Assembly: GCA_007131535.1 (NCBI GenBank)
Contig: SLQI01000075.1
Coordinates: 1-13,761 of the forward strand
Source of the DNA: Balneolales bacterium
GTDB lineage: Bacteria; Bacteroidota; Rhodothermia; Balneolales; Natronogracilivirgulaceae
Reading direction: 5' to 3'
Length of the DNA: 13,761 bases
Shown: positions 1 to 7,467 of the stretch, piece after piece
Layout: the number at the start of each line of letters is the position of its first letter
How positions within the stretch are numbered: the stretch's first letter is position 1
The notes under the pieces: model-generated
Database searches by the model: none
The model's input: only the letters and a program-made list of their open reading frames with translations
Told to the model about the DNA's origin: nothing
Translations under genes and position numbers: made by a program

Positions 1-1029
1 AGCCTTGGTAACACCGGCAGCTGTTTCGGCGTCTGTACGCTCATAAACATAGCTGTGCAGTAATTGAGCCCGCTGATAATCCATGAGCACATCGCTGCTG
101 TTACGGCGCCAGCGATAGAGTCCTTCCGGTCCGGATTCGACATCGACCGTTCCGTCGATTTCCTCGGGTTTATCCAGCCAGTGCATCGTACGGGCATCAT
201 AGCCTTTAATCAACTCAGCCAGCTCCGACTGCCCTTCATTCTGAAACGTATTCAGGTTTCCGTAACTGTGGTGGATCAAATGTTGATATTCGTGGGCAAG
301 CGTGCCGAACCGCTGCGACGCATCCGGCTCCTCGCCTTCCCGGTACATCCCGGGGTAAGTGTTGATGTAGATGATATCGGCCTGATTACTGTTCATGTAT
401 AAAGCATTCTGATCGCCGGGATGAAAATAACCGGCGATGAACCCGCCGCCTTCTTCTTCACTCCAGCCATCCTGAATATCAACCAGCAATGTTTTCAATC
501 GGCCTGAGCCGTCAAAATCAGGAGGATCACCAAATAACTCCTTTCCGATATCAATTATACCCCGATCCGGATTCCATGAATCCTGAGCGGTTTGTTCATC
601 CTGCTCCTTTAATACTGCGTCCACTACGTCCTGGTTTATGGGATCTTCCCATTCACTTACATCTACCCAGATTTCTGATTGGTCACTGATTGCCCGTAGC
701 TCAAATTCTACTTCATCATATTCGGTCGTCGAGCTGCTTTTTTCAAAATTGACCACATAAAAATCCCGGCGATCATCCACTTCGGGGTCATCTCCGTTGG
801 GATCGATGAATTGCTGATGGTTTTGCTGATCCATGTTGAGATCGTCCAGGTCAATGATATCAAGGACGATAGAAGTACCGCAAACATGAGAGCCGTCCGG
901 CATTCCGGGAAGAGGCAGGGTAACCGGCGGGTCATCGGCCTGTGCGTAATTAGTAGAGTTGAGCAAAATGTAGAAGAAAAGTAACGTAGAGAAGAATATT
1001 GGAGACTTCTCAGAGGTATAATTTATCAT
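1..1029 (-). CDS. Secreted zinc metalloprotease, HExxH type (M30/hyicolysin-like), C-terminus beyond left edge
   Basis: An open frame starts at the ATG at 1029 and stays open for 343 codons to position 1, so the C-terminus is outside the window. Residues 1-30 form a signal peptide (hydrophobic stretch 11-24, likely cleavage after the Ala-Gln-Ala at 29-31). The zinc site is HEYQH at 246-250, preceded by FGTLA and followed by LIHH. About 15 residues on lies NEGQSE (264-269), whose Glu is the expected third zinc ligand of gluzincin-like enzymes. The segment around 218-226 (ADIIYINTY) leads into the catalytic helix, as in M30/M6-like secreted proteases. It probably degrades extracellular or surface protein after export. 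It lies 18 bp downstream of the small exported protein at 1048-1356, so the two are probably co-transcribed. No Shine-Dalgarno is visible. Protease class is confident; the exact family and any C-terminal sorting domain cannot be judged here. Confidence 0.82.
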   Translation of the reverse strand, partial: MINYTSEKSPIFFSTLLFFYILLNSTNYAQADDPPVTLPLPGMPDGSHVCGTSIVLDIIDLDDLNMDQQNHQQFIDPNGDDPEVDDRRDFYVVNFEKSSSTTEYDEVEFELRAISDQSEIWVDVSEWEDPINQDVVDAVLKEQDEQTAQDSWNPDRGIIDIGKELFGDPPDFDGSGRLKTLLVDIQDGWSEEEGGGFIAGYFHPGDQNALYMNSNQADIIYINTYPGMYREGEEPDASQRFGTLAHEYQHLIHHSYGNLNTFQNEGQSELAELIKGYDARTMHWLDKPEEIDGTVDVESGPEGLYRWRRNSSDVLMDYQRAQLLHSYVYERTDAETAAGVTKA

Positions 1030-1047
1030 AGTAGAGTCAGGTAGGTT

Positions 1048-1356
1048 TTATTCTACGGGTTCCCATGATCGAACCTCAATATAGGGGCCTGCCACTCCAT
1101 ACCGTCGATCATCCTTGCATTTACCTGTTACCGTTACAGGAGCGCGGGCACGCCACATCTCTTCGATCACTTTGGGTTCAGCATTCAGTACATAGCGTTC
1201 ATCTTCATCGGTAATTAACGCCGTATGCACGAACGGCTCATTGCCGATCAGGGTAAGCCGGCCGCTCACGGTGATTTCCTCCTCACAGCAAGTCTGGTTA
1301 TCTTCTGCAGAAAATACACCGGAGACGAGAAGCGCTATGCATAAATAGATAATCAA
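1048..1356 (-). CDS. Small exported protein with OB-fold-like beta pattern
   Basis: This 102-residue protein begins at a TTG codon; an in-frame stop at 1366-1368 leaves no alternative upstream start, and no ATG or GTG is available. Residues 1-17 are a short signal peptide with a probable cut after Ala17. The mature part alternates short strands (VSGRLTLIG, VHTALIT, RYVLNA, APVTVTGKC, YIEVRSW), with a Gly at the turn after each strand pair. This resembles small OB-fold proteins, but the fold is inferred from pattern only. Cys23-Cys24 near the mature N-terminus and Cys80 could form a disulfide or bind metal. It is the first gene of a likely operon with the downstream metalloprotease (18-bp gap), so a partner or inhibitor role is possible but unproven. 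I do not recognise a named family. Confidence 0.68.
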   Translation of the reverse strand: MIIYLCIALLVSGVFSAEDNQTCCEEEITVSGRLTLIGNEPFVHTALITDEDERYVLNAEPKVIEEMWRARAPVTVTGKCKDDRRYGVAGPYIEVRSWEPVE

Positions 1357-1404
1357 TTGTTTAACTTATTGATTGCTATTGATTTATACTTTTATAACGC
1401 GGCC

Positions 1405-1433
1405 GGTATAAATTTAATTTCGGGAGTTTTCAA
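1405..1433 (-). promoter_or_regulatory. Candidate sigma-70-type promoter for the exported protein/metalloprotease operon
   Basis: On the minus strand, TTGAAA (plus-strand 1428-1433) is followed after exactly 17 bp by TATACC (1405-1410). This places a transcription start near 1398, about 40 nt before the TTG start at 1356. It sits in the 84-bp gap after the decarboxylase stop codon, which suggests the two downstream genes can be transcribed independently of it. The spacing and hexamers are read directly; use by the host polymerase is inference. Confidence 0.45.
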
Positions 1434-1440
1434 TGATGCA

Positions 1441-2856
1441 TTAAAGTTGCCTGAGTTGGCTTAAAACCACCTCCCAGCTTTCGGCAACATCCTGCTTGGT
1501 GACATGAGTTTGGCCGGTTACCCAACGGATAACAAACTGCCCGTTCAATTCGGCGTGCGTCAGAAACATCTTGCCGGAATCGTTCAGGCGCTGCATCAGG
1601 GTTTGATTAAGCTCATTGAGCCGGACCTTGTCGTCGATTTCGGGGGGATGATATCGAAAACACACCAGGTTCAGCGGAACCGGGGCCATCAGCTCAAAAC
1701 GGTCATCAGCTTCGATCCACCCGGCCAGCTTCTGACCGATATCGATATGCCGGCGGATGCGCCGGCGGATTTGGTCGGCTCCGTACATCCGCAGTACAAA
1801 CCACAGCTTGAGGGCACGAAACCGGCGGCCGAGTGGAATCCCCCAGTCCCGGTAGTTGTTGACCTGTTCGTCGGCACGGGTTTGAAGATAGGCCGGGTTG
1901 ATGGAAAAGGTGCGCTTGAGGGCATCCGCATCGCGGACATAATAGGCGGAGCAGTCGAATTGTACGCCCATCCATTTATGCGGGTTGAATACAAAGGAAT
2001 CCACCTCATCCAAACCCTCGCACCATTTTTGATATTCCGGCAGGATCAGCGCTGTTCCGGCGTAGGCCGCATCAACATGATGCCACAGGTTGTGCGATTT
2101 GGCGATCCGGCTGATTTCCGGAATCGGGTCGATGGCTGTGGTGGCGGTAGTTCCGAGTACACTGACCACCGCGAGTGGCCGGCGACCCTGTCGAAGGTCC
2201 TGATCAACAGCTTTTTCCAGTTCTTCCGGTATCATGGCAAACTGCTCGTCGACCGGAATCCTGCGCAGATTGCGATCCCCGAATCCGGCGATGCGTACGG
2301 CTTTGTCGATGGAGGAATGTACGTGTTCCGATGCGTAAACTACAAATTGCTCATCTCCCTGAAATCCCTCAGTATTAATTCGCCAATCACAGGCCGCTTC
2401 CCGTGCGGTAAGCAGCGAAACCAGCGTAGCTTCCGATGCCGTTGATTGAATGCTTCCCTGCCAGTTTTGCGGCAGGTTCAACAGAGAAATCAGCCATTCC
2501 ATCATTCGCTCTTCAAGCTCGGCGGCAGCGGGGGAGGTCAGCCAGGACATGCATTGGGCGCCAATTGCCGAGGTCAGCATTTCAGCCAGCACCGATGGTT
2601 CGGAAACATTAGCCGGGAAGTACCCGAAGAAACGGGGATGCTGCCAGTGCGTAATTCCCGGAAGGATGAACCGGTCAAAATCTTCCATGATTTGTTCCAG
2701 AGGCTCCGGTTTTGCAGGAGGCCTCTCCGGCAGTTGATTTTTGATCTCCCCCGGCTCAACTGAGGGCTGAACCGGATGCTGCTCAACATTTTCCAGGTAA
2801 TCCGCCATTCGGTCGGCCATCAGGTGGAGTTGTTTTCGAAAATTAGGATCGGCCAT
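1441..2856 (-). CDS. Aromatic-L-amino-acid decarboxylase (PLP-dependent group II decarboxylase)
   Basis: This 471-residue cytoplasmic enzyme has the full length of the DOPA/tryptophan decarboxylase family and should convert an aromatic L-amino acid to the amine and CO2. PLP is bound through Lys294 in NPHKW (291-295). Asp262 in HVDAAYAG contacts the pyridine nitrogen, and His180 in HVHSS stacks on the cofactor. The N-terminal substrate region HPRFFGYFP (73-81), the SWLTSPA stretch (104-110) and the STASEATL motif (138-145) are typical. Tyr323 in NPAYL matches the mobile-loop Tyr of mammalian DOPA decarboxylase, which favours decarboxylation over the aldehyde-synthase activity seen when it is Phe. 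YRDWGIPLGRRFRALK (335-350) is a further family hallmark. The preferred substrate (Trp, Tyr, Phe or DOPA) cannot be told. The gene is divergent from the barrel protein gene, and no transporter lies beside it. The ATG has no visible Shine-Dalgarno. Confidence 0.93.
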   Translation of the reverse strand: MADPNFRKQLHLMADRMADYLENVEQHPVQPSVEPGEIKNQLPERPPAKPEPLEQIMEDFDRFILPGITHWQHPRFFGYFPANVSEPSVLAEMLTSAIGAQCMSWLTSPAAAELEERMMEWLISLLNLPQNWQGSIQSTASEATLVSLLTAREAACDWRINTEGFQGDEQFVVYASEHVHSSIDKAVRIAGFGDRNLRRIPVDEQFAMIPEELEKAVDQDLRQGRRPLAVVSVLGTTATTAIDPIPEISRIAKSHNLWHHVDAAYAGTALILPEYQKWCEGLDEVDSFVFNPHKWMGVQFDCSAYYVRDADALKRTFSINPAYLQTRADEQVNNYRDWGIPLGRRFRALKLWFVLRMYGADQIRRRIRRHIDIGQKLAGWIEADDRFELMAPVPLNLVCFRYHPPEIDDKVRLNELNQTLMQRLNDSGKMFLTHAELNGQFVIRWVTGQTHVTKQDVAESWEVVLSQLRQL

Positions 2857-3022
2857 GTGAAAATTGATTATGTAGCTATGGTATATCTGTTTACCGGAAA
2901 TTAGTTAAAGGGAGTACAAATGGGGTATAATTCTTTTGAAACCACTTCAAGAATAAATATCAGATATTAGTGAATGGACTACAAAAGAATACCCGAAATT
3001 AAATCTTACAAAGAGAGACGCT

Positions 3023-3634
3023 ATGAAAACCTTATTAACCTCATTGTTGATTATTTGTTTTTGGATGTCGGGAGTGAATTTCATCCAGGCTCAACAGCTG
3101 CCGGCTGCCGGCGACCGTACTTTTGAAATCGGAATAACACCCCTCGGCAATAATCCTGTGAATTTTGATCAGTTCCGACTCCGGTCATTTCAAAACAGCG
3201 ATACCGCATACCGGCTCCGGGTGGATATTTACTATGAAAGCGAACGTACCGGCGAACATCGGCGCGACAGCCGGTTTGATATTGAACTGGCGCCGGGTAT
3301 TGAATGGCATGCTCTTCAGCAAGACCCGCTATCTGTGTATTACGGGGCTGAGGTCGGTTTGCGGTACCGTACCTCACGTCAGCAAGTATCCGAGGATATA
3401 ACCAACATCAATACCAACCCCAACGGGTTCTTCGGAGTGGACGTGAATGCCCTGGTTGGGTTTGATCTGCACTTTTTGCAATACCTGTATACCGGCGCGG
3501 AAGTGGGTTACGGGATTCGCTTTACCAACTACCTGGATCAGGAAGTGAACGATCAGGATGTAGAAGTTGATGCCCGGGATTTTTATCTCCGGCGCATTGC
3601 TTACCCGCGGATTCGGCTGGGGATGAAATTTTAA
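3023..3634 (+). CDS. Small outer-membrane beta-barrel protein
   Basis: The 203-residue product starts with a clear signal peptide: Lys2, hydrophobic core LLTSLLIICFWM, likely cleavage after Ala23 in the FIQAQ segment. The mature part is a series of amphipathic strands with alternating aromatic and polar residues (for example YRLRVDIYY, YYGAEVGLRYR, YTGAEVGYGIRF). It ends in RIRLGMKF with a C-terminal Phe, the usual signal for insertion of barrel proteins by the BAM complex. About eight strands would fit this length, as in small porin-like proteins. No ligand or enzymatic motif is recognised. A weak purine-rich stretch (AGAGAG) precedes the ATG. It stands alone, divergent from the decarboxylase and convergent with the DUF4249 lipoprotein gene. 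Location is fairly sure; function is unknown. Confidence 0.75.
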   Translation: MKTLLTSLLIICFWMSGVNFIQAQQLPAAGDRTFEIGITPLGNNPVNFDQFRLRSFQNSDTAYRLRVDIYYESERTGEHRRDSRFDIELAPGIEWHALQQDPLSVYYGAEVGLRYRTSRQQVSEDITNINTNPNGFFGVDVNALVGFDLHFLQYLYTGAEVGYGIRFTNYLDQEVNDQDVEVDARDFYLRRIAYPRIRLGMKF

Positions 3635-3817
3635 GCCAATAAATCCTTTGGTATTAAATTTGAGTTCAGCCCGAAATGTTTTTATCTAAGATAATCAGCG
3701 AGATTATAAATCTTTGCTGCCCTCATTCATGTCTGCAAGAACATTCAAGGTACCCTAAGGTATTGGCGTTTTTCTTAAAGACACGATTTACAAGGATGAA
3801 TAAACTTTCCGGGCTGT

Positions 3818-4759
3818 CTATTTGAGCAATTTCTGCGTTTCCTGATAGCCGGATACGATACCATAGCCGTTTTCAACATTGGAATACACCGAAACCCGTT
3901 CGGCAAACGGGTTGTCGCGGTGTAAGTCCTGAACTCTCAAGGATCTGATGTATTCGGCGTAATCAGCAGTTACTTTTCTGATGTTGATGTAGTAATCCGA
4001 ATTCGAGGCATAAGGGTTATGCGTATGAACAACCTCCGGGTATATTTTCAGATCGATCTGATCATGATCATCCTCCTGAAGTTCAAGCTCAGTTTCTCCG
4101 GAAAGCAGCACACCTGTATCCATAATTTGATCAAATTCACCGGCTCCGGCATGACTAAGCTGAGGTGCCGGAGTAAGATAGTCGGGAGCGGCAAGGGTTG
4201 AGTCCTCATAAAACTCATTATAAAATCCGACCACCGGAGTTATGGTATAATAGCTATCAGGCCGAATCTGCAGGGAGAGCAAAACACGATGCCATTCGGA
4301 GCCGATAGCATCTATATCATTTTCGGTAAATTCCTTCAGCGTAAGGCTTTGGGGTGGCTCCGGTAGCCGGGTGACAGCGGATGCCCGCTCAAATCCATCC
4401 GCTTGCACCTCAATACGATAGGTGTTGCCGGATTCAGGTATATAATTTTCGCTGATATACCGGCTGGTTTGAGCGTGTCCGTCAGCTGGTGGTTTCGGGG
4501 ATAGGGTATCAACGGGTTCATCTTCTTTGAACAACGTTACGACAGCGTCATCCACCGGCTTTGGCTCTTCCATATCCATCGCTCCGAGTGAAGAAGAAAC
4601 CTGCAGTTGAAGGGGTTCATCTGCCGTGAAAAACGAGTTGACCACCAGCTTTTTCTCTTCTTCGGGGAGGTCAAGATCGATTACCGTATCACAGGAAATA
4701 AAAACGATAGGTATCAACAGTAATAATATGGGTTGTATCGGTAGTTTTGCGGAGAACAT
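3818..4759 (-). CDS. DUF4249 outer-membrane lipoprotein, partner of the TonB receptor
   Basis: I chose the ATG at 4759 (313 residues); a TTG three codons upstream (4768) would keep the same frame and lies 2 bp from the receptor stop. The N-terminus is a lipoprotein signal with lipidated Cys23 after FIS. The next segment, DTVIDLDLPEEEKKLVVNS, is the typical opening of DUF4249 proteins, followed by an Ig-like beta-rich region (ADEPLQLQVSSSLG, DAVVTLFKEDEP, GNTYRIEVQADGF). DUF4249 genes in Bacteroidota commonly lie directly beside a TonB-dependent receptor, as here, and probably form a surface lipoprotein lid or substrate-capture partner, loosely like SusD with SusC. That role is inference from context; the substrate is unknown. 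The protein ends at the stop at 3818, and no strong terminator is evident in the 183-bp convergent gap (3635-3817). Confidence 0.88.
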   Translation of the reverse strand: MFSAKLPIQPILLLLIPIVFISCDTVIDLDLPEEEKKLVVNSFFTADEPLQLQVSSSLGAMDMEEPKPVDDAVVTLFKEDEPVDTLSPKPPADGHAQTSRYISENYIPESGNTYRIEVQADGFERASAVTRLPEPPQSLTLKEFTENDIDAIGSEWHRVLLSLQIRPDSYYTITPVVGFYNEFYEDSTLAAPDYLTPAPQLSHAGAGEFDQIMDTGVLLSGETELELQEDDHDQIDLKIYPEVVHTHNPYASNSDYYINIRKVTADYAEYIRSLRVQDLHRDNPFAERVSVYSNVENGYGIVSGYQETQKLLK

Positions 4760-4770
4760 ATTTATCAATA

Positions 4771-7155
4771 TTAAAAACTAAAACTATAATTAATTGCCGG
4801 AATTACCGGAAACAAGCTGATCTGTTGAGCATTACGATTTCCATCCGGAGTATCCTGCAGTCTGATGAAAAAGGGGTTTTGCCGGTTGTAGGCATTATAG
4901 GCGCCAAGGCTCAATGTCCGTTCACCCCGGCTGAGATGGCGTTTATGATTAAATGTAAGGTCCAGCCGATGGTAAGCCGGTTCCCGAAAACTATTGCGCG
5001 AACCGTAATATTCAATCAACTCATTTGAACCGGTGTCATAAGGCATCCCAACCATATTCCGTTGGTATCGACTTTTGGGGATGGTCATTGCATTTCCGGT
5101 ACCGTACACCCAGGTACCGGAGATATCCCAACTGTCAGAAAGTTTATGGTTCAGGGTGATTGAAAAGTCATGACGACGATCAAATTTATATGGATAAGGC
5201 TGCCCCTGATTAATTTCATCAAACCGGCGGGTCGTTTTCGATAACGTATAACCAATCCACCCGGTCGTGTTACCAAAGGTTCGTTGCAGAAAAAACTCAA
5301 TACCGTAAGCCTCACCGGTGCCGCCGGTTTCGATGTTGTTCTCCCAGCTTTCACTAAACCCCATAAACTGCGCTCCCTCTTTGTAGTCAATCAAACCCCC
5401 CATGGATTTGTAAAACACTTCGGTGCTGACTTCAAAGTTATCATTAAAAATCGTACCCGCGACTCCTGCTCCAACATGGTGCGCGGTTTGCGGCGGAGCC
5501 TCTTCCGTAACCGGAACCCATAAGTCTGTTGGCAGGCCTACAAAGTTATTACTCAGTAAGTGCACGTTTTGCGCCATGAAGGCATAAGAGGCTTTCACTG
5601 ACCATTGCTCACCCAGTAGTCTCCGGGCGGACAGGCGCGGCTGTATCGTAGGATAGTACTGCTCACCGGCAAAGTATCCGGTATGACGCAAACCGTAGTG
5701 AATTTTCCACAAATCAGTAGCTGAATATTCATTTTCAGCGTACAGGGAATATTCAAATGTAGTTTGAGCATCGTCGGAGACTTCATCAACATTATCGAAA
5801 AAATCGTCCCCGTCCTCTACGCGTACCTGTATGGCTCCGGGGGTGAAACGATTGGCTTTAATTTCACCGCCAAAGCGGATGTGGTGGTCGGAGCCGGGCA
5901 TGTAATCAAAGTCGTAATGTAATGCCAGATCTTCAATTCCTGAAGAATACTGAATGCCAAACTCTTCCCGGGTTTGCAGTTCATCGTTTTGATAGGTTTC
6001 ATGAATTTCTGTGCCGCCGGTGTCAAATTCGTAGCGGCTGTAGGTTAAGCGGAGGTTGGAAAATAAACGATTGGAGAACAAATGGTTCCATCTCAAAGAA
6101 CCGGCAAGATTTCCCCAGCCCAATTCTAAATCGAGGAAATCCCTTTGAGAAATCTCTTCTCCTTCAGAGTCAATGCTCAGTTCGGTGAAGAAGCGGTCGT
6201 CGCCTCCATACATACTCAGATAGAGTCGGTTTCGCTCGGATATGCGGTGGTTGAGCTTCGCATTGAAATCCATGAAGTAATATCCCCCGCGATCTACATC
6301 CTCTTCTCTGGTGATAATCGGCTGCGCCAGCACATCAATATAAGAGCGTCTTCCGGATATCATGAATGAGGTGCGATCATCAAAAACCGGACCTTGCAGT
6401 GTAAGGTCGGCCGCGGCCAGGCCTATTCCCACATCTCCCTGAAACTCATTACGGTTCCCTTCCACCATGGTGATATCCAGCACGGATGACGCCCTTCCCC
6501 CGTATCGGGCCGGAAATCCTCCTTTATACATATCTACATCATGAATTGCATGGGAATTGAAAATGGAGAAAAAGCCAAAAAGGTGCGAAGTATTGTAGAT
6601 CGGGACGCCATCCAGCAAGATGAGGTTTTGGTCCGGGCCGCCACCGCGTACATACATTCCGGAACTTCCTTCAGTGCCGGACTGCACGCCGGGAAGCAGT
6701 TCAATGGTTTGCATCAGATCACTCTCACCCAGCAATCCGGGGGTTTGACTAATCATCTCCCCCGAAATGTTTGTGGTGCTCATTAGGGGGGACTCCTGGA
6801 TGGATCTTCGTTCGGCTCGAATCTCGATTTCTTCGCCTTCTATATGCGGGTCCATAGAGATGCTGAGCGTGGTATCCTGGTCGAGGTAAAATGAGTGGTA
6901 CTCCGTTCCATACCCCACATAACTGAAGCGGATTTCTACGGAGTCAGCAGGGAGTGTTAAGCTGAAAAAACCGTACGTGTTGGAGGTCGTGCCTCTTTGT
7001 GATCGCAAATCCAAAATATTAGCATTGATCAGGTTTTCTCCGCTCTCGGCATCTTCGATGTATCCGCTTATCGTATACTCCTGAGCAATAGTCGTTTTGA
7101 TCAATCCAAACTGTATAAAAAACAACCCGATGACGGATAGTAAAAATTTTAGCAT
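4771..7155 (-). CDS. TonB-dependent outer-membrane receptor with N-terminal carboxypeptidase-regulatory-like domain
   Basis: This 794-residue receptor has a signal peptide (1-24, ending TTIAQ). Next is a CarboxypepD_reg-like beta-sandwich at about 26-103 (YTISGYIEDAESGENLINANI, then FSLTLPADSVEIRFSYVGY). The plug domain spans about 125-235, with GMYVRGGGPDQNLILLDGVP (166-185) and YKGGFPARYGGRASSVLDI (210-228) as hallmarks. The remainder is a 22-strand-type barrel ending in INYSFSF with a terminal Phe. It should import a ligand across the outer membrane using TonB-ExbB-ExbD energy. It is the first gene of an operon with the DUF4249 lipoprotein (10 bp from its stop to that gene's ATG). Nothing in the sequence identifies the ligand, and no sigma/anti-sigma pair or polysaccharide enzymes lie nearby, so it is not a typical polysaccharide utilisation locus. 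Confidence 0.93.
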   Translation of the reverse strand: MLKFLLSVIGLFFIQFGLIKTTIAQEYTISGYIEDAESGENLINANILDLRSQRGTTSNTYGFFSLTLPADSVEIRFSYVGYGTEYHSFYLDQDTTLSISMDPHIEGEEIEIRAERRSIQESPLMSTTNISGEMISQTPGLLGESDLMQTIELLPGVQSGTEGSSGMYVRGGGPDQNLILLDGVPIYNTSHLFGFFSIFNSHAIHDVDMYKGGFPARYGGRASSVLDITMVEGNRNEFQGDVGIGLAAADLTLQGPVFDDRTSFMISGRRSYIDVLAQPIITREEDVDRGGYYFMDFNAKLNHRISERNRLYLSMYGGDDRFFTELSIDSEGEEISQRDFLDLELGWGNLAGSLRWNHLFSNRLFSNLRLTYSRYEFDTGGTEIHETYQNDELQTREEFGIQYSSGIEDLALHYDFDYMPGSDHHIRFGGEIKANRFTPGAIQVRVEDGDDFFDNVDEVSDDAQTTFEYSLYAENEYSATDLWKIHYGLRHTGYFAGEQYYPTIQPRLSARRLLGEQWSVKASYAFMAQNVHLLSNNFVGLPTDLWVPVTEEAPPQTAHHVGAGVAGTIFNDNFEVSTEVFYKSMGGLIDYKEGAQFMGFSESWENNIETGGTGEAYGIEFFLQRTFGNTTGWIGYTLSKTTRRFDEINQGQPYPYKFDRRHDFSITLNHKLSDSWDISGTWVYGTGNAMTIPKSRYQRNMVGMPYDTGSNELIEYYGSRNSFREPAYHRLDLTFNHKRHLSRGERTLSLGAYNAYNRQNPFFIRLQDTPDGNRNAQQISLFPVIPAINYSFSF

Positions 7156-7467
7156 ATCAAGTTTTGTAATTTCGCCTGAATTTTCTGACTTGTGATTTGC
7201 TTATATACGATTGAGCTGGTAACTGGTTTCATTTCATATATAGGGATGATCATTCTACACATCATGTTTGCTTATTACTCAGGGAAACGACATAAGTTTA
7301 TGTTAAAGAATGGATAGCAGTCTTCTTTCGAACCAAGAGGTTTATAATAGTTGATCCAACTGATAAACTTTCAGATATCGAGTATACCCGATAGGCTACC
7401 GGCGAACTTCGTTCGTTTTTAGATGCGTATTTATCGTATCTTATCCGCTTTGATCAAAACCTGAAAG
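7156..7467. other. Divergent intergenic region between the TonB receptor and pheA
   Basis: This 312-bp stretch must hold promoters for both flanking genes, but I could not assign either with confidence. Readable elements are: a 14-bp inverted repeat at 7290-7303 (ACATAA arms around GT); a TATAAT hexamer at 7343-7348 on the plus strand without a good -35; a 13-bp inverted repeat at 7349-7361 (AGTTG-ATC-CAACT); an 18-bp near-palindrome at 7376-7393; and a small hairpin with T5 at 7403-7420 (CGAAC-TTC-GTTCG). If TATAAT is used, the last two lie in the pheA leader, so transcript-level control is conceivable. No gene is seen in it. Confidence 0.6.
7376..7393. promoter_or_regulatory. Operator-like 18-bp near-palindrome upstream of pheA
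   Basis: TATCGAGTATACCCGATA is symmetric at 16 of 18 positions, with TATCG/CGATA arms around a central GTATAC. Its centre lies about 83 bp upstream of the pheA ATG, just downstream of a TATAAT hexamer at 7343-7348. This is the layout expected of a dimeric repressor site. No regulator gene is nearby, and the binding protein is unknown. Confidence 0.3.

Noticed and set aside
708..935. 75-codon minus-strand ORF near the left end
   Set aside because: It is a different frame within the metalloprotease gene, which has a signal peptide and zinc site in its own frame.
1504..2445. 313-codon plus-strand ORF opposite the decarboxylase
   Set aside because: It lies entirely antisense to a gene with intact family motifs, and its translation shows no signal, domain or composition of its own.
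2926..2931. TATAAT hexamer as promoter of the barrel protein gene
   Set aside because: No acceptable -35 lies 16-19 bp upstream on the plus strand, and the region is AT-rich enough for chance matches.
3635..3817. Terminator in the convergent gap between the barrel protein and DUF4249 genes
   Set aside because: Only short 4-5 bp complements and a distant AGCCCG/CGGGCT pair were seen; none has a T tract in the right place.
7423..7464. 13-codon ORF ending 3 nt before pheA, as an attenuator leader peptide
   Set aside because: It contains no Phe codon (product MRIYRILSALIKT) and has no ribosome binding site; a Phe attenuator should be Phe-rich.
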